DNA from: Opisthocomus hoazin
Lineage: Eukaryota; Chordata; Aves; Opisthocomiformes; Opisthocomidae
Length of the DNA stretch: 64,000 nt
Direction: 5' to 3'
Assembly: GCF_030867145.1 (NCBI RefSeq)
Contig: NC_134418.1
Coordinates: 7,002,802 to 7,066,801 of the forward strand
Part shown: positions 34,001 to 47,500 of the stretch, piece by piece
Layout of the letters: each line of letters begins with the position of its first letter
How positions within the stretch are numbered: position 1 is the stretch's first letter
Program-made: the position numbers and the translations under genes
The notes under the pieces: generated by a model
The model's database searches: none
The model's input: the letters and a program-made list of their open reading frames with translations, nothing else
What the model was told of the DNA's origin: nothing

Positions 34001-35943
34001 CTTTTAAGTCCCAGCAACGGTTAGATTCTCTGCTAGCCTTTTACACTGCTTCTGTCTATGCTGGGTGAGATAATTTGGCAAGGTGAGGATTTATCACCCT
34101 TGAAATTGGGTGAGCTTCCATTCCTGGACTTTAGTTTTCAATGGTTCATAAAATGTCAAGACAGCTCCACCAGCAAGTACTTCCTCTTACCCCTACCTCA
34201 GGAGAAGACGATATTGCAGGGACTTTTGAAAGCAGGAGGAACAATCGCCAAAGAAATGACCCAGTGGATCAGGCTCTGAGAGGTGTACCTGCTGTATCAC
34301 AACTTCCAGCATCACTGAAGACCCTTGTGCATAAACTAGGGGGAAAAGGCTGTCAGAAGAGTTTTGCCCTCCATAAATTCAGCAACTCAAGGGCAGATGG
34401 ACATGTCTTACAGCTGGACAGATAGATTAACAGAAATCGGTTTTGCTTGGTTATTTCTTTGAGTAATTTCAATGATCAGTGATATCTGCCCCTGGGGGTG
34501 TCAGTGATGTCTGGAGGTGTGTGCAGCGCCTGGGGGGGCAGAGACTCAGCAGATGTTCTTGCTCCCCAGAGAGCTTTCCAGCCATGGCTGTTTTTCCAAA
34601 ACTCCTTAATTTGATTCCCACCTTGAATGAGACTCCCTCCAGCCCCACACTGTCTCCCAGCTCCCCATCAACCTTTGGAATGGGTATTCCAAGGGAGGTT
34701 GCTGCAGCAATGTGCAATAGGTGGGTGGTAGAGAGGAGACAACACGGCATGCCCTGGCCCAGCTCAGATGGCTCTTCAGTCCTCTCCTTGGGGGTGTGCA
34801 GCTCCTCTTGATCTGGGTGCTGCATGAGGAGCTGCTTTGACGAGTATGAGGGCTGCATGAAGGCACGAGTATTGGCAGGGTAAAGAGTTTGCCTTGTCCT
34901 ATCCCAAAATTCATGTGTTGATGTGATGCCAAGGGATGCCAAGGGTCCCTGCTCTGCCACCTAACAGTGCAGGAGCCATGAGTGAGTCTTAATTTGAAGG
35001 GCAGAGAGGTAGGTACAGTGACAAAATCGCACCCCTGTAGAGCCCAAAGTAAACAACCATATCCTTGCTGTGTTGTAGTCACCACCAGCACAACTGTTTC
35101 TCCTCCTCCCAGAAAGCCTCCCAGAAAATCACCGGGGGAGCAGCTTCCTCCAGACAGCTTGCAGAGGGGACAGTGGCAACTCAGTACAGAAGGGGAAGGT
35201 CAAAATGCAGAGGTTGACATGGTCTCCAGCAATAACATGAATGCCTCTGTCTCTTTCCATCTCTGCCAGGGTCTTGTTCAGATGGAAGGTAACAACAGAC
35301 TGATTGGAACCGTGAAAGGGCTGAAATCTGTCTCCGAACTCAACGGAGACACCATCACCCATGTAAGTGCAGAAAAGAGGAGCAGTGACTGGAGTAACAG
35401 TACATACAGCTGCCTTCAGGGTTCTGGCACTGCAAAGCCTACAGAGATCCTGGGGACCTTAAAGAAGTGCCGGAGATGAGCATGTGCTTGCACTCAGGCT
35501 CTGTAGCCAAAGCTGGTCAGTTGGCCAGGCACTGAAGGCAGCTTTTCAGTATAGTCTGATCCAAAAAGTACTCTGTGAGACCCCAGTAGACATTTCTGAT
35601 CAAAGTTTCATGCAATGAGGGCATGTTCTCACCCACCCATATATATGTTTGTGGCTGGGCCTGGCACTTTTAAAGAAGAGAGGTGCAGCACATTGATCCC
35701 AGCTGAGGGATGCCAGATTATCCCTATCTGCGTTGATCCTTCTGTCATCAAGAAATCCAAAGCTTTAATAATTCAGTTTATAGCAGATAGACTGGGGACC
35801 AGTCCTGTGTTGATTTGCAAGACCAGATCCTTTCCAAGTAGAGTCTGGAGCCAAGTGCCATGAAAAGCTAATGCTTTGCATTTGTTTTTCAGACTATGAC
35901 CATGGGAGACCTCACCTACAAGAGAGTCAGCAAGAGAATCTAG
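30980..35943 (+). CDS. FABP1: Liver fatty-acid-binding protein (four exons, complete)
   Basis: Joining 30980-31046, 33150-33322, 35270-35362 and 35893-35943 gives 384 bases, or 127 residues plus stop, identical in length to human FABP1. The product is a cytosolic intracellular lipid-binding protein (ten-stranded beta barrel) that carries long-chain fatty acids and other hydrophobic ligands in hepatocytes and enterocytes. It opens [20 protein letters not shown], the family signature, and ends TYKRVSKRI, keeping the buried ligand-binding arginine at position 122. Exon lengths of 67, 173, 93 and 51 bases match the fixed four-exon plan. FABP1 rather than another family member is indicated by the QSQENFE start, the [15 protein letters not shown] and [14 protein letters not shown] segments, and the THNSL2-SMYD1 neighbourhood. 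Confidence 0.97.
31820..32549 (+). mobile_element. CR1 insertion with open ORF2 C-terminal segment
   Basis: A 730-bp 5'-truncated CR1 in plus orientation ending in octamer repeats. Its frame is open up to a stop at 32460 and encodes about 210 residues of the ORF2 C-terminal end, with [31 protein letters not shown] and [17 protein letters not shown]. The upstream endonuclease and catalytic reverse transcriptase domains are missing, so it cannot be autonomous. A 27-base internal segment is inverted (32395-32421). Confidence 0.92.
32331..32712. repeat. Inverted repeat formed by two CR1 3' ends
   Basis: The arm at about 32331-32496 is the near reverse complement of 32549-32712, with a loop of about 52 bases. 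Identity is high apart from the inverted patch in the left arm, so a long hairpin is possible in DNA or in FABP1 pre-mRNA. Confidence 0.85.
33150..33322 (+). CDS. FABP1: FABP1 exon 2
   Basis: The acceptor CCGGGCAG leads to [19 protein letters not shown], then [20 protein letters not shown] and GEKVK. It ends phase 0 at donor GTGAGA. Confidence 0.97.
33323..35892 (+). other. FABP1 introns 2 and 3
   Basis: Intron 2 (33323-35269) and intron 3 (35363-35892) contain no recognised repeat, gene or structured element. Open frames here extend exon ends or are random. Confidence 0.75.
35270..35362 (+). CDS. FABP1: FABP1 exon 3
   Basis: The acceptor is CTCTGCCAG. It encodes [20 protein letters not shown] and [11 protein letters not shown]; donor GTAAGT. 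The opening GLVQ differs from mammalian TVVQ, but the splice site is unambiguous. Confidence 0.96.
35893..35943 (+). CDS. FABP1: FABP1 exon 4 and stop
   Basis: The acceptor is TTTTTCAG. It encodes [16 protein letters not shown] followed by TAG, and contains Arg122, which contacts the fatty-acid carboxylate in mammalian FABP1. Confidence 0.96.
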   Translation, partial: TMTMGDLTYKRVSKRI

Positions 35944-35986
35944 AGACCCTGCACACACCAATCGTTTTACTGTGTAAAATGTGTCC

Positions 35987-36009
35987 ATTAAAGTAAAATT
36001 TGTATTAAA
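35987..36009 (+). terminator. FABP1 polyadenylation signals
   Basis: ATTAAA occurs at 35987-35992 and again at 36004-36009, 44-61 bases after the stop codon, consistent with the short FABP1 3' UTR. Confidence 0.65.
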
Positions 36010-38392
36010 GGCCTCTTCATTATTGTCATCAACCTCTTCACTGTTGCTATAAAGAGATGCAAGCCTCCAAAGCTCACACAAGCCCAGGTAGAAATTGGAC
36101 AACAGGCTGAGCCAAGGCTGTGCTGATGTCAGTGAATGGAGCCGGGCTAGGGTACAGGTTCAGAGTCATTGAGTGACCCTCTGAGATGTGCTCCATGCTG
36201 AAAAGCACTCCTCCAGCCACTTTGTGTGGACAGGTGCCAGCATCCTGCTGGGGATGTCCTGGTGGGTCATGACCAATGGCTGCCCTGGCTGGGTGGGTGA
36301 AGGAGCACTGGGCATGGAAAGGGTGCTACTCCCTTTCTTTACAAACATGGCCAAAGTGACCACAAGGTGACTCGCAGGGCCAAAGGATGAGGAGTTTTTG
36401 GTGGGCTCAAAAAAATGTCAATGATCCTGCCTGGAAAGTTGCCTTGGGAAGAAACCAGCATGGGGGCAGCTTGGGTGTCCCAACCACCATTCCCATCCTC
36501 ACACCTCTGCAAAATGATCCAGCCCTACAGGCTCTGGCCACTCCATCCCCATCTCCTCCCCATCCCTCCCCACCAGCAAGAGGGCCCTGGACAGCCTGCA
36601 GGTGTCCAATGTGTGTTTTGCTCCAAACCACCCCTGATAAACTGAGCTGAGCTGGAATTGAACTGTCCTTCCAGGGTGATATACAGATTTTCTCTCCTGG
36701 CAGGAGATGGGCACCAGTTGCTTACATTGTAGACACGGAAGGACCACCACAGGCATCTCCCATGCTTTCTCTTGGCACTGCAGGCTGGATGGAGATGTGG
36801 GTTTTGGACAGACACAGGAGAGGAAACTCTTCCTTCTTAGCTACCTTTTCCAAGTCCTGTGCTTGGATGACGATTGGGAATCATCACTGAGAAATGGGTG
36901 TACTGCTGGTGTGATACACCTACCTGGGATGATGTTCTCACAACCACTCAAAGCTGATCAGGATGTCACGAAAACACCACCAGTGCCTCCTCACCTCCTC
37001 CTGCAACCCCAATATGTGCTACTAAAGGACCAATTTGTCCTCATGTGCATCTCTTTCATGACTCCTGTCTCTTCAGGGAAGGTTTTCATGTTACAGGTCG
37101 ACATTGATCCTCATGCTAGGAACTGAACCAATATGGATTGTCACACTGGCATCAGATGGGCACCTCACGGACAGCTGGAAAGGCCTAGCTCAATAGCTCC
37201 TAAAAAGCAGATGGTCTCCAGTGAACTTATCTTAGATGTGGAGAAACATAAGCGAATCACTGAGAAATATCAAAGAGAAAAAGCCCTGGGTTTGTTGCCC
37301 TGCTATTCTGCTGAGGAACAGGTAGAGGATTCTTGAACAAACCATCTCTTTTCATCTCTTGGCTGCCACTGAAGATATGGAGCAAACTATCTGGATTTTG
37401 AGACAGATGGGCAAAGAGCAAAGATTTTTTTTTTACACAGAAAACCAACTTTAGACTTATCACTGGCTCCCCTGGCTGCCCACTGGTAGCTGATCCATGG
37501 ACTATCCTTTTTTGCTCAGTGCAAAATTGATTAAGCATCTGTCAAAGCTGAAAGGTAGGTCCTGAAAGGAATCAGAGCCCCCAGCTCACCCTGCAGGTGA
37601 GCAAAGGTGGATCCCCCTCCTTGGAAACCGTTCATTCAGTCAGAGCAATCCACTCAGCCAGTGCACCACACCAGTGCAACTGGCTTCTGGCACAGAATCA
37701 TCTCCTATCCATCTACTGCCATCACTACTGCCATCTTCTGATTTTTAACTAAGGAGACTAATTTACCATAATTAATTTATCCTGAGGTAGGAACACCACT
37801 TAATCTCACTTGCAAAGTTCCTACAGTTTGATGTTGCTCCTCTGTCAGCTGCAGAATCATTTTTCATCAGAAAAACACTACTCTACCAAAACACCATCTG
37901 CTGGTCTTATCCAATTTGCCCTCCCTGCCCACAGGCAAACATGACACTTTTTGGAACCAGCTTTCCACATTGACCATCCCTTGGTCAACCATTCATGACC
38001 ATCATTGGAAAGAAATGATGATCACAAGGAAGTGATGGGAAAAAAAACATTAGGAAAGAGTCAATTAAAATTAAGCCAAGGACTTCAGGATCAGGGCTTG
38101 TGTAGAGACAAACAGCCTTCCAATAAGAATGTAAATCATTTTATAACAGGTTTTTTTTGCTTTGATTTTTAATTCTAGTGGTAGAAAAAGGATGTTGTTT
38201 CTGCCAAGATGTCCTCTGGTTTGAGCCCTCAGAAGCTTTTTCAGGACTCATCCCCAGCGGGTCCACACTCAGACTGGTGCTACTGGAAATAATCCTTATG
38301 GATACATCACATTCCTATATCACATTCCCCATGTCTGGAGGTGCCACAGGCAATGTTTTCCCACAGGCATGAATTTGTTTCCAGCTCAGAGT
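36010..38392. other. Gap between convergent FABP1 and SMYD1
   Basis: About 2.4 kb separating the FABP1 3' end from the SMYD1 stop. No repeat or gene was recognised. Part near 38000-38390 is presumably the SMYD1 3' UTR; a minus-strand ATTAAA at 38168-38173 is a possible signal. Confidence 0.6.
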
Positions 38393-38551
38393 TTATTCCT
38401 TCTTGTGGAAGAGGCTTGGTGAGGTCTCATTGCTGGGTTCAGGCATGACTTGAATCTTTTGGTTTTTGAGAGCAGCTTCCCTCATCTTGTAATACATGAA
38501 CTCATTCTGCTGGAACATGCGCAGCTCCATCTCCGTCTGGACACGCATGAC
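38393..38551 (-). CDS. SMYD1: SMYD1 exon 10 (C-terminus and stop)
   Basis: The acceptor is CCCTCAG. It encodes [35 protein letters not shown] and [16 protein letters not shown] before TAA. Closely parallel to the mammalian C-terminus. Confidence 0.95.
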   Translation of the reverse strand, partial: VMRVQTEMELRMFQQNEFMYYKMREAALKNQKIQVMPEPSNETSPSLFHKKE

Positions 38552-41500
38552 CTGAGGGATACAACAGGTTATAAAACCTGCGACGCAGGGGATCTTGAAG
38601 CAAGTGAATAAAGCACTGCCTAAAAATTAGGATCGTCCTTCAGGGATGTCCTAGGCCATGTAATGACTGATGCATTTTAATCTATGTGTCCCACCAGCAG
38701 GACCAAAGCTGACTGGGAACAGATCTCCAGTTACTTTCTCAAACTTGTTTATCTGTGTACTGTGAGGGTGAAGAAGGCATCAGCCCTTCCTGTACTCAGC
38801 TCTTCTGCAGGCTGCTGGGAAGCCTCACGCTCCCAAACCTGATGCAGGACCCGGAGGCGATGCTGTGCACAGCCGGGGAGTGAGTGTGCTTCCCATTCAC
38901 ACCCTGCGCTGACCCTTCATGTGACCCATCACCGAGGTGGGGGTCACCTCATGTGGGAGGAGGCAGGGGAAGAGGGGAGGGATGCTTGGCCCCTCTTCAG
39001 CCGCATCACAGCTGCTTCTCAGAATTCACCATGAGCAGAGTGACTCCTAGTGCTGCATTATGGCAGATGCTCAGAAGAGATTTTAGGAAATCTTTCTACA
39101 CCTGTCTGTGAGTTTATTCAACCCTCGGTTTAGGAGCACAGAGATAAGCATGTGCCGTATATCCACTATTTTCCTTCTAAAGGAAATACAGAAATGGAGT
39201 GCTGGGGTCTCACCCTCTGCTGTCTATAGGGAAACAGTCAACAAACAGGTTGGCTTTAGGTACTAGATACTCATTTTTCTGATGATATAAAATTGTACTA
39301 ATAAAGATTATAGCTCTGCCATAACGGGGACTAAGACATCAATAAAGGATTTAATTTTGGATCGTGTAATTTTTTGGGCTAATAAAGGAGGACGTTGTAA
39401 AGCCAACCGGACACATCAGGTGAGTTAAAAGCTAAAGAAATTATAGATACCCAGCTGCAATTGTAAATAGTTCATCACAGCTGAGCAGACATAACTCCCT
39501 GGGATCTGCAGCTCTTGACCCTAAGCTAGGAAATATACCTATCAATCATCTGACAAAAAAATGTATTGCAGCTCAGAAGAACAGGGGAGTAGTAAATAAA
39601 GAAGAATGGACATCCATAAAAGAAATCAGTTGGTAAGCTGCGAACATCCACCATACATAATTTGATATAGCAAAATTGTAATGCCACCCATCTAAGAGCA
39701 GCGAAATCAGGCTGTTTGAAGAATGGGAGGCTCTATCCTTGGGCATAGCACTTTCAAAGAAGATTCAGGGACTCAGTAGCCATTTTTAGTGGATTCCCTG
39801 GTGGAGGATAAAAGCTGTTTTACAGAGATGAAAATCTCCCATAGGAAGGGACATGCATTTCCCAGCAGACTGTAACATAATCTAGATAAGACCATGGCAC
39901 TGGCAAGAACCAGTCAGTACTTGATCGATCTCTCAGCTCTTATGGATGGATTGTTTCTACAGCTTTCATGTAATTTTGCCCAGACAGACAGCAGAGACAA
40001 CACAGCAGAGGACACCAACCTCCAGGTCTTTGGTAATTGGGTGGGAAGGTCCATGGGTTATCAGGAGAATGGCATAGGCTTTACAGATCAAGCCATGCCC
40101 AGCTTCAATGAGACCAGCATGCCAGTGAGTCACTCCTGCCCGCATCACGGCCATCCCCAGCTGCGCGTTGTTGGGATGATATATTTTCCTAGAAAAACAT
40201 GGAGTCAATTTAGTTCAGGAAAGATCTGGGTTCCCAAATGTTTGTCAGTGACGTGCCATGTTTGCCAAAGAGCAGACTGTTTACTCAAGTGAAGATGCTA
40301 TTGCATTCAGTGCCACTGAAATGTGCAGCCCTGCTTAGAAAGGGGCAGGGATGTGGTACACGAGGACACGAGTTATATGAGAACATGAGTTGTTGTGAAA
40401 GAGGATGAATGACCTGCGAACAGGGAAATTTGGACACCTGGATTGGAGAATGCCAAGCTCTGACATTCCACATTATTTTGGCACAAACAAAACCCAGATC
40501 TGACCCTACAGCCCAGACAGCACCAACTTCAGACACTTAATGAAGTGCCTAACTTGAGAATGTAACAACCACCAGCTTCTCATTCAAAGTGGGGAGAGAA
40601 AATACATGGTTCCAGAAACTCCAGAAATATTAATCTTATCCACTGGAGATGCATCCTTGCCTCCAGGGACTCTAAGACTACTCTTCCACGGTCAGTAGCC
40701 AAGGTGGGGAAAATGAAATCTGGCCTCTACATCCAACTTCAGAAGCTCAGGCAGAGTTAGAAGCTGCTTGGATTTACCCGAAAAGCTGCCTTCAAGGGCT
40801 TAGCTGGCATATTGAGTTGGCAGATCTTAAAGCAAGGAAGGAAATTACTGCAGTCCACAGTCTGGACTGAGAAACTGTGGAACAAGGAGGGGAAGAAGTT
40901 TCCTCTGTGTCATTCAATTAGCTCGGTGCTGGGGCTGAGACATGAAGTGGCTTGTCAGGCTTGCAAGCCAGGAAGGTGACTCTGTCACCCCTCTGAAAAA
41001 GAGCAAAATATCACAGGTCTTTTGGGGTAGAACTGACCAAAAAGACAAGTAACAGGTATGAGATACTCTCAGCAGGAGGGTGAACAAGATGACGAAATGG
41101 GCTTTACTCTCTTCTCTATAGTTTCCCTTACTTTTTTTTTTTTTCTATTTAATATTCATCAGTCTTGTAGTAAAACCTCAGTAATAATAAAGTACATCAT
41201 TTTCACTGTGAGGTTTGCCCTGGATCTCTGTGAACTAAGTCTGAATTTCTTCATTCTCACCGAGCTTTTACCACAGGACTCGTGCGTACTGATTTGCCAA
41301 GACAAAAATCCATGTATTATTCAAGAGTGAAGGGATATCTTGAGAGACAGCCATCTGAAAGAGTTTTTTTTTTCTCTGCAACTTCCCCTTCCTGCGGGGT
41401 GCAGAGGAACAGACCCTCTCCTGCAGTGACAACCTCTCTGCCCGGCACCCAGGCTCCATGTCTTGCCACCAGGGCAGCCCTGAGATGCTGCTGAGACAAA

Positions 41501-44500
41501 ACAGAGGCTGATGAAAGATGTACCCAAACCCCTTGCCGGTTACAGTTTAGTAAATCAAGGTGTTTGGGAGCCCTTGTGCATTCAGGAAAGTGTCCCTCTC
41601 TGTCTGGTGATATAATTAGGTCCCAACCTGAATGCCAGCACCGCTGCCCTGATGGGAGCAGACTAAGAACTCCTGTAACACACTGCCTAACACTGCATAA
41701 ACACAGAGACCTGCCAAAAATAAGGCATAGGCATACAGGTAGCCATCCACCATCCTCTTGGCGTAGTCAGCTGCTTCCTCAAACATCTGGAGGTAAGAGA
41801 GCACCTCGGAGGCAATGCTGAGAATCCTCAGGAGGTAGATGTTCGTGTCCCCCAGCACAGGCTCCTGTTTCTTCAGGCACTCACGGCACAGCTTCACGAC
41901 CTGCGCCCAGGCAAAGCCAAAGCATAGAATCATCGAATCATTAAGGTTGGAAAAGAACTTTAAGATCATAAAGTCCAACCGGCAACCCATCACCACCAAT
42001 CTTTGGCCCCAAAGCTGCCACGCCAAAGCCCAGTGGGTTACATGGTCCACATCCGTCCTAGAAGCTAAGTCAGCCTCCAGGAAGGTGGAGGAAGATAGAC
42101 TATGCTTTTATTTGTTGAAAAACATCAGTCTGGCAAAATTATTGGTGCTCAAATCTTCCTGTCCCAGGGTTACATTTATAAAACTGGTGAGGAAGTAGTG
42201 ATGTCTAACGTTCAGGAGCAGAAAGATCTCAGGAGGTTGGGTTTTGTCAGAGACCAAGTGCCTACAAGACTCTCACACCCAAACACCATCCAAATAACCT
42301 CCTACAAGCACCTGGTGCAATGAATGCTCTTGATGACCCCATGGGGCTGGGGACACACGGCTATGCTGTCCCATGCCTGTCTGCTCGGCTGCATCACAGC
42401 TGCACCTAGCCCTGGCCCAACGTTCAGATCTTTGCTCTGGGGGCTTCAGCCTTTCCCAAAGTAAGTTCAAACCCTGAGGCTGTTGCTTTACGTGGAGTGT
42501 TTTGCTGAAGATTTTACACTCTGGAGAGAACAATTAAATATTTCCTGGGTCAGCAAAAGAGGAAGAAAAGAAGTTACTTGAGATCTCTCATCCTTGGCCC
42601 TTGTGGTCTGTTGTCCAGGTGGGACGTCGGTCTTCCACACCACACACCCACCCTCAGCATCCAGCAAATGAGCAACATGCAGGAGCCAGCAGAGGAGATC
42701 AATACAGGCAAACACAGCTCAGAGCTCGATGTGGCAAGTCTCCTTACTGTCCTGTCTCTCACCCAGACCCACTGCCTTCCTTTTTATGAGGCTACCTGGC
42801 AGAGCTGACTCATTACACTTGCCCTTAAGTCTTGGTTTTTTGCCCAAGAGGCCCCTGCTTCAACACCTGTGTCAAACAGAGGTGCTGGGAATCATTTGAA
42901 TCTCCTTGTATCATCATTACGAAAGAAACCAGTCTGGGATGTTGTCTCAGACATGGTCATGCTCTACAGAGGGCATAAACCAGTGCCAGCTTTTGCATTT
43001 TGAGCTGCCAAGAGGGCAGGAAGCACGTGGGGATATTCAGGTTACAGCAATGGGGGGTTGTTTCATCCTTAAATCGTCGATGTAGAGTGGGAGAAGACCT
43101 GCTTTTCCTGGCAGTACATACACAGCAAGAGAGTAAAAGCAGAACGACTCACTTCATGGTAAAGTCCCTCCATGCGGGCCTTGCTGATCTTCTCTAGTGT
43201 GTCCTTGGAGAACTGGATGACATCCTTCACTGTGTCAGCAGAGGTCTGGGGACAACATTAGGAAAACCAGTGAGGAAACACACTGCCTAACGCATGCCAA
43301 AATACCCTGGCTGAAAGGATGCTTCAACCAACCTGAGCAGGAAACAGCTCAGCGAGATGTTTCCCACATCGTTCACTACCTTCCCACCGCTGGCTGTATA
43401 TCCCAGCATCCCTTCTCAGACCTGCCCAAGACTGGGCTGAAATGATCCTGCTACCAAGTTGAGAGGCAAAGCTCCTGATGACTTCAGCAGAAGCATTGCA
43501 CATCAGCATCGTGGCCATGTATATCTGGCATGCATCACTGGGTTTCTCGACTCTTCCTCCCCCCAACTTCTCTCCTCTGGAAAAGGGACAGAATTGACCC
43601 TGCAACTGGGAGGTCTCACGAGACACCAAAAAGGCTGTGAAAACCAGTGGTTGGCGTGTATCAGGTGCTCCTAGTGCAGCTGCTTGAGAGAAATGAGGCT
43701 CTTGAATGAGAGATGGGTGGAATAAGGATAGGAAAGATCACTAAATTTTACCTGCTCTGAGAAATGCTGTCATTAGGTCCAAACACCATAAGATGGTTGG
43801 CCTCAGATTTCAGCTGCACCCAGAGAGGGAAATGCGTTTTCCCACACACCTAAGAGAAGTCTGGATTTCACTGTATATTTGAAGGCATGATGCACATCTA
43901 AGCATACCTGGCGAAACACTAACCAGCTCCTAATTAGCTGCCTTCTGTCTCTTCATTTAATGCTGAAATATAACCTTGTGATATCCAGCACAAGCACTCA
44001 TCTGCTTTTCTGAGCCTTTCAAATTTGCATTTTCAAACTGTTCTAGCTATCACGACCTTGCTTTAGGTAAACGGGGAATCTGAAATCAGCCCAAAAGCGC
44101 CTGACTCCAGGAGCCAAAGGAGAGGCATGTGCCCAGCAGCCAGGCAGGACCTCTGGGTGTGGATCCAAAGCAGAGCCCCAGCGTTGCAACAAAGGATGCA
44201 GAGGTTTGGAGTCAGGATCATGGGACTGTCTCGTTGTCTTTTTCTCACACCTGGTCAATCAGATTTTTTTTTCAATCAGAATCTGTGAAATTCAGCTAGT
44301 TGGGAAAAGCTCTTGAAAGATTATTGTGGAAGGAAAACCAGTAGCTTTTCAGAGCCATATACCCCCCATCTATTTATGGATACATACATATGTGTTATGA
44401 TTTATTATTCTATGTTATTAGACTGAAGCTATCATAGCTAATCAGATTTTGGCAGCTGTTTGAGCAGCACGCGGCGTCTCCTAGTGTGCAGAGCACATTC

Positions 44501-47500
44501 AAAGGCAATGTTAACGTCAGTGCAAATCACACTGCTGTGCTGTCTGAGTAAAGCCTCCTAGAATAGGTACTTTAACGAGCACTTCCATAGCAGCTTTGTC
44601 TAATAAAAATCCTCTCTCGCATTTACTAGACCCCTAAGCCTGTTGCCATTATTAACACTGGGAGCTTCGCTACTGTTTGGAAGTGGTGAAGGACTGGAGG
44701 TCGGAGCGGCTGTTGAGGATGTGAGCTGTCAATCTTGTTAATATTCATAGCGCTTTTTCCACACAGCTGTGAGCGTTGCTGCTCTCGGGCAAGTGAGCCT
44801 GAATTCAGAAAATGCGGTACAGCCGGCAGCGAGCAGACGTGCTCTGTGGCTGAGGTCAGTGTGGATACTTATTGTCTGTGGATGGAGTGTATTTTTAATA
44901 GCTGAAATCATGCACCTGGCATAGTTACAGGCTTTTTCTATAGAAGTACTTCAGGTTGTGGAGGACATTTACCAAAAGTGCACGTCATCCCGCTGTGTGC
45001 TGCAGAACTCCTCTAATGCTCATGAAAAGGGGATGGTGCATCTCACTCCTCGGTTGAGGCTTGATGGGTGTTGAATGACGGCTGAGATTTTTTTATGCCA
45101 TCTACCGGAGTAGGTGTTCAGAAATATTTCTACAGAAAGTCAGATAAAAATGCTTCTGCATCGGAGTACTGAGCTCTGTGACAGCTTTACATTAGAAGAG
45201 GGGAGTTTCAGTAGTCAGGATGAGCTTTAAGATGAAGCTTGATAATTTAGTAATCGGATGATACAGCAGGGTCTTTTGCACCAGCAGGGAACTTGACCCA
45301 GAAAGTAAATGGTCTCCTTTAGTCTCATGTCCTGTCTCCCATCGGAGCTCCCTGACATCAGTTTGATCCTGTTTCTCTGAATCTTTCTCAAGAAGAGACT
45401 TTTACTCTGCAACATCCAGCCTTTCCAGACTGCCACCTGTATGAAAGAGTCATCACGAGACTGAGTCTGGCTTTCTGGTAACTGGGCTGAGCTGGAGGCT
45501 GAGGGTTTTGTACTCTTTCTCAGGAAGGAGCAGCTCACTGGGCCTCTCCTGGTGGTGCTGGTCTAAGAGCTCACAGTTCCTCATCGCACCTTCTCTGTTT
45601 GGTCCTGCTCCACGCCAGTCCCTGAGCTGTACTGTCTAGTTTGTTACATGACTGTTTGACAGCGCAGATCAACGACTTGATAACACATTAAGATGCTCTT
45701 GCCCTGCCTTGTCTTGCCTTCCCTTATATGCTTTGTAGAGCTTGTAAGAGGAGAAAGCCCCTAAGCTAACACCACCACAGAGGACAAAAAATATGAGCAA
45801 TTATAACCTTGGGCAGAGGAACAGAAAAGAAGCACTTAGAGCTACCAGCATGCTCATAAACTAGAGCTACTGGCCAAGCAACACATCCCACTGCCGACAG
45901 CAAGACACAGCCTTGCGCCCTCCCACTCGATGACTTGTGAGACCTCCAAGGGAAACAGAGATTATTTAAAAATGAACAAACATATTAAATCTTCACAGTC
46001 AGTCTGCCCACAGCAACCATGCACAAATGCCAGGTGATGGTACAAACGCCCTGTGACAGGCCTTTGCAAGGAGGGACTGGGAGTTCAGGCTTCCCACCTT
46101 CCTGGAGCCAGTGTGATGGCACATGTTTTACAAATCGTACAGCTTCAGCAGAGCTGGTTAGTCCAGTCACCACAAACCTGCAACACATTCTCCTTTCTGC
46201 TGTTCAAAACTTTGATTCCCTTTCAGTTCCACAAAAAAACCCACAATAAATACCAGCATTTTTCTCAGCTCTAGACCTAATTTTCCAATATTTTAGCATT
46301 CTGCCTATCAACGGACTTTTAGGTTAGAGTCAAAGGCAATTTTTGTGGGCTTCTTTACATTAAAAATTGCACTTGTGTTGCACAATAGGGTTTAAACTGG
46401 CCTTCCATGGTGGGCTTGAATTGGTGGTGTGCTCAATCAAGGTTCAGTTCTATTCTCTTTTCTTACATTGGCACTAGTCAGGCTTCTGCCATAGTCTGAC
46501 TCCATTCCTATTGAGAGTGTCCCCAGGCTGAGGAACCATGGTCACAGAGACCCACAGATGCCTTGGTGGAGGAGACGCAGCCGCCTCTGGGTTTGGACAC
46601 AGCAGGACAACCCATACCTTGCTTCCCCCCTCCTTCACCGCCAGCATCAGGTCATCCTTGATCCGTTTCTTGCAGTACTCGCAGGCGCAGTCGAAGTAAT
46701 ACTGCTTCTTCAGCTGCTTCCGCCGCTCCTCGCTCACGTTGAGGAAATCCACGTACGAAACAGTCAGCTCGTCCCCTGGAGAAATCTTGCTCAGCGCCCG
46801 CAGCTCGATCCTGGGTGCAAAGGAGACGAGATGTGGACTTGGAGAAGCAGCAGAAGCAAAGGTGCAGCCGTAGAGCCATCAGGGACAAATCCTGTGACAT
46901 GCCCCTGCCTTGCAGAGGTGAGCCCTTGCCCTTAGGTACTGCTTTAGCTCTTCAGCGAGGCAATGCCAAGATGGGCAGCAGTCTGGTTAACCGAATACAG
47001 AGTAAAAACATGGTCAGACCAGTTTCTCCTGCCCCTCGGCAAGTCCCTGGAAGGGATACGTAAGGGTCTGAGCTATAAACAGATTACAGCCCCATCACTT
47101 TGTCCAGATGGGGGCTGGACTGAGACATAAACTTCTACTATGTTGCAGGAGATCTTACCTGAAGAAAGCCCTGAGATCAGAAATACACAACGAGCCTTGC
47201 AAAATGCTGAATTTGGACATTAGGTCTTTTTTTTTAAGTCCTTCTTTGCATGCTACCCGCACATCCCTGGCTAGACTCCCAGATCCTGAGATCTGCTGCT
47301 TTCAGTATCATTTTCACTCCGAAAAGTTAAGACACATTCCCTCTGGGTGCTGGGTAAGAGATGCCCTCGCCCTGTTCACACATCTCTACATAAAGGCTTA
47401 GAAACAATTCTCTGGAAATAGTGTTTTTTATACAGCCCATTTGATCTGATATTTCAAATATTAAACACAAGGAAATTGCCAGTCTCTGTTAGTAAACAAA

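Noticed and set aside
44470-44900. Possible conserved enhancer in SMYD1 intron 6
   Set aside because: The sequence looks non-repetitive and motif-rich, but without alignment there is no evidence for conservation or muscle-factor clustering.
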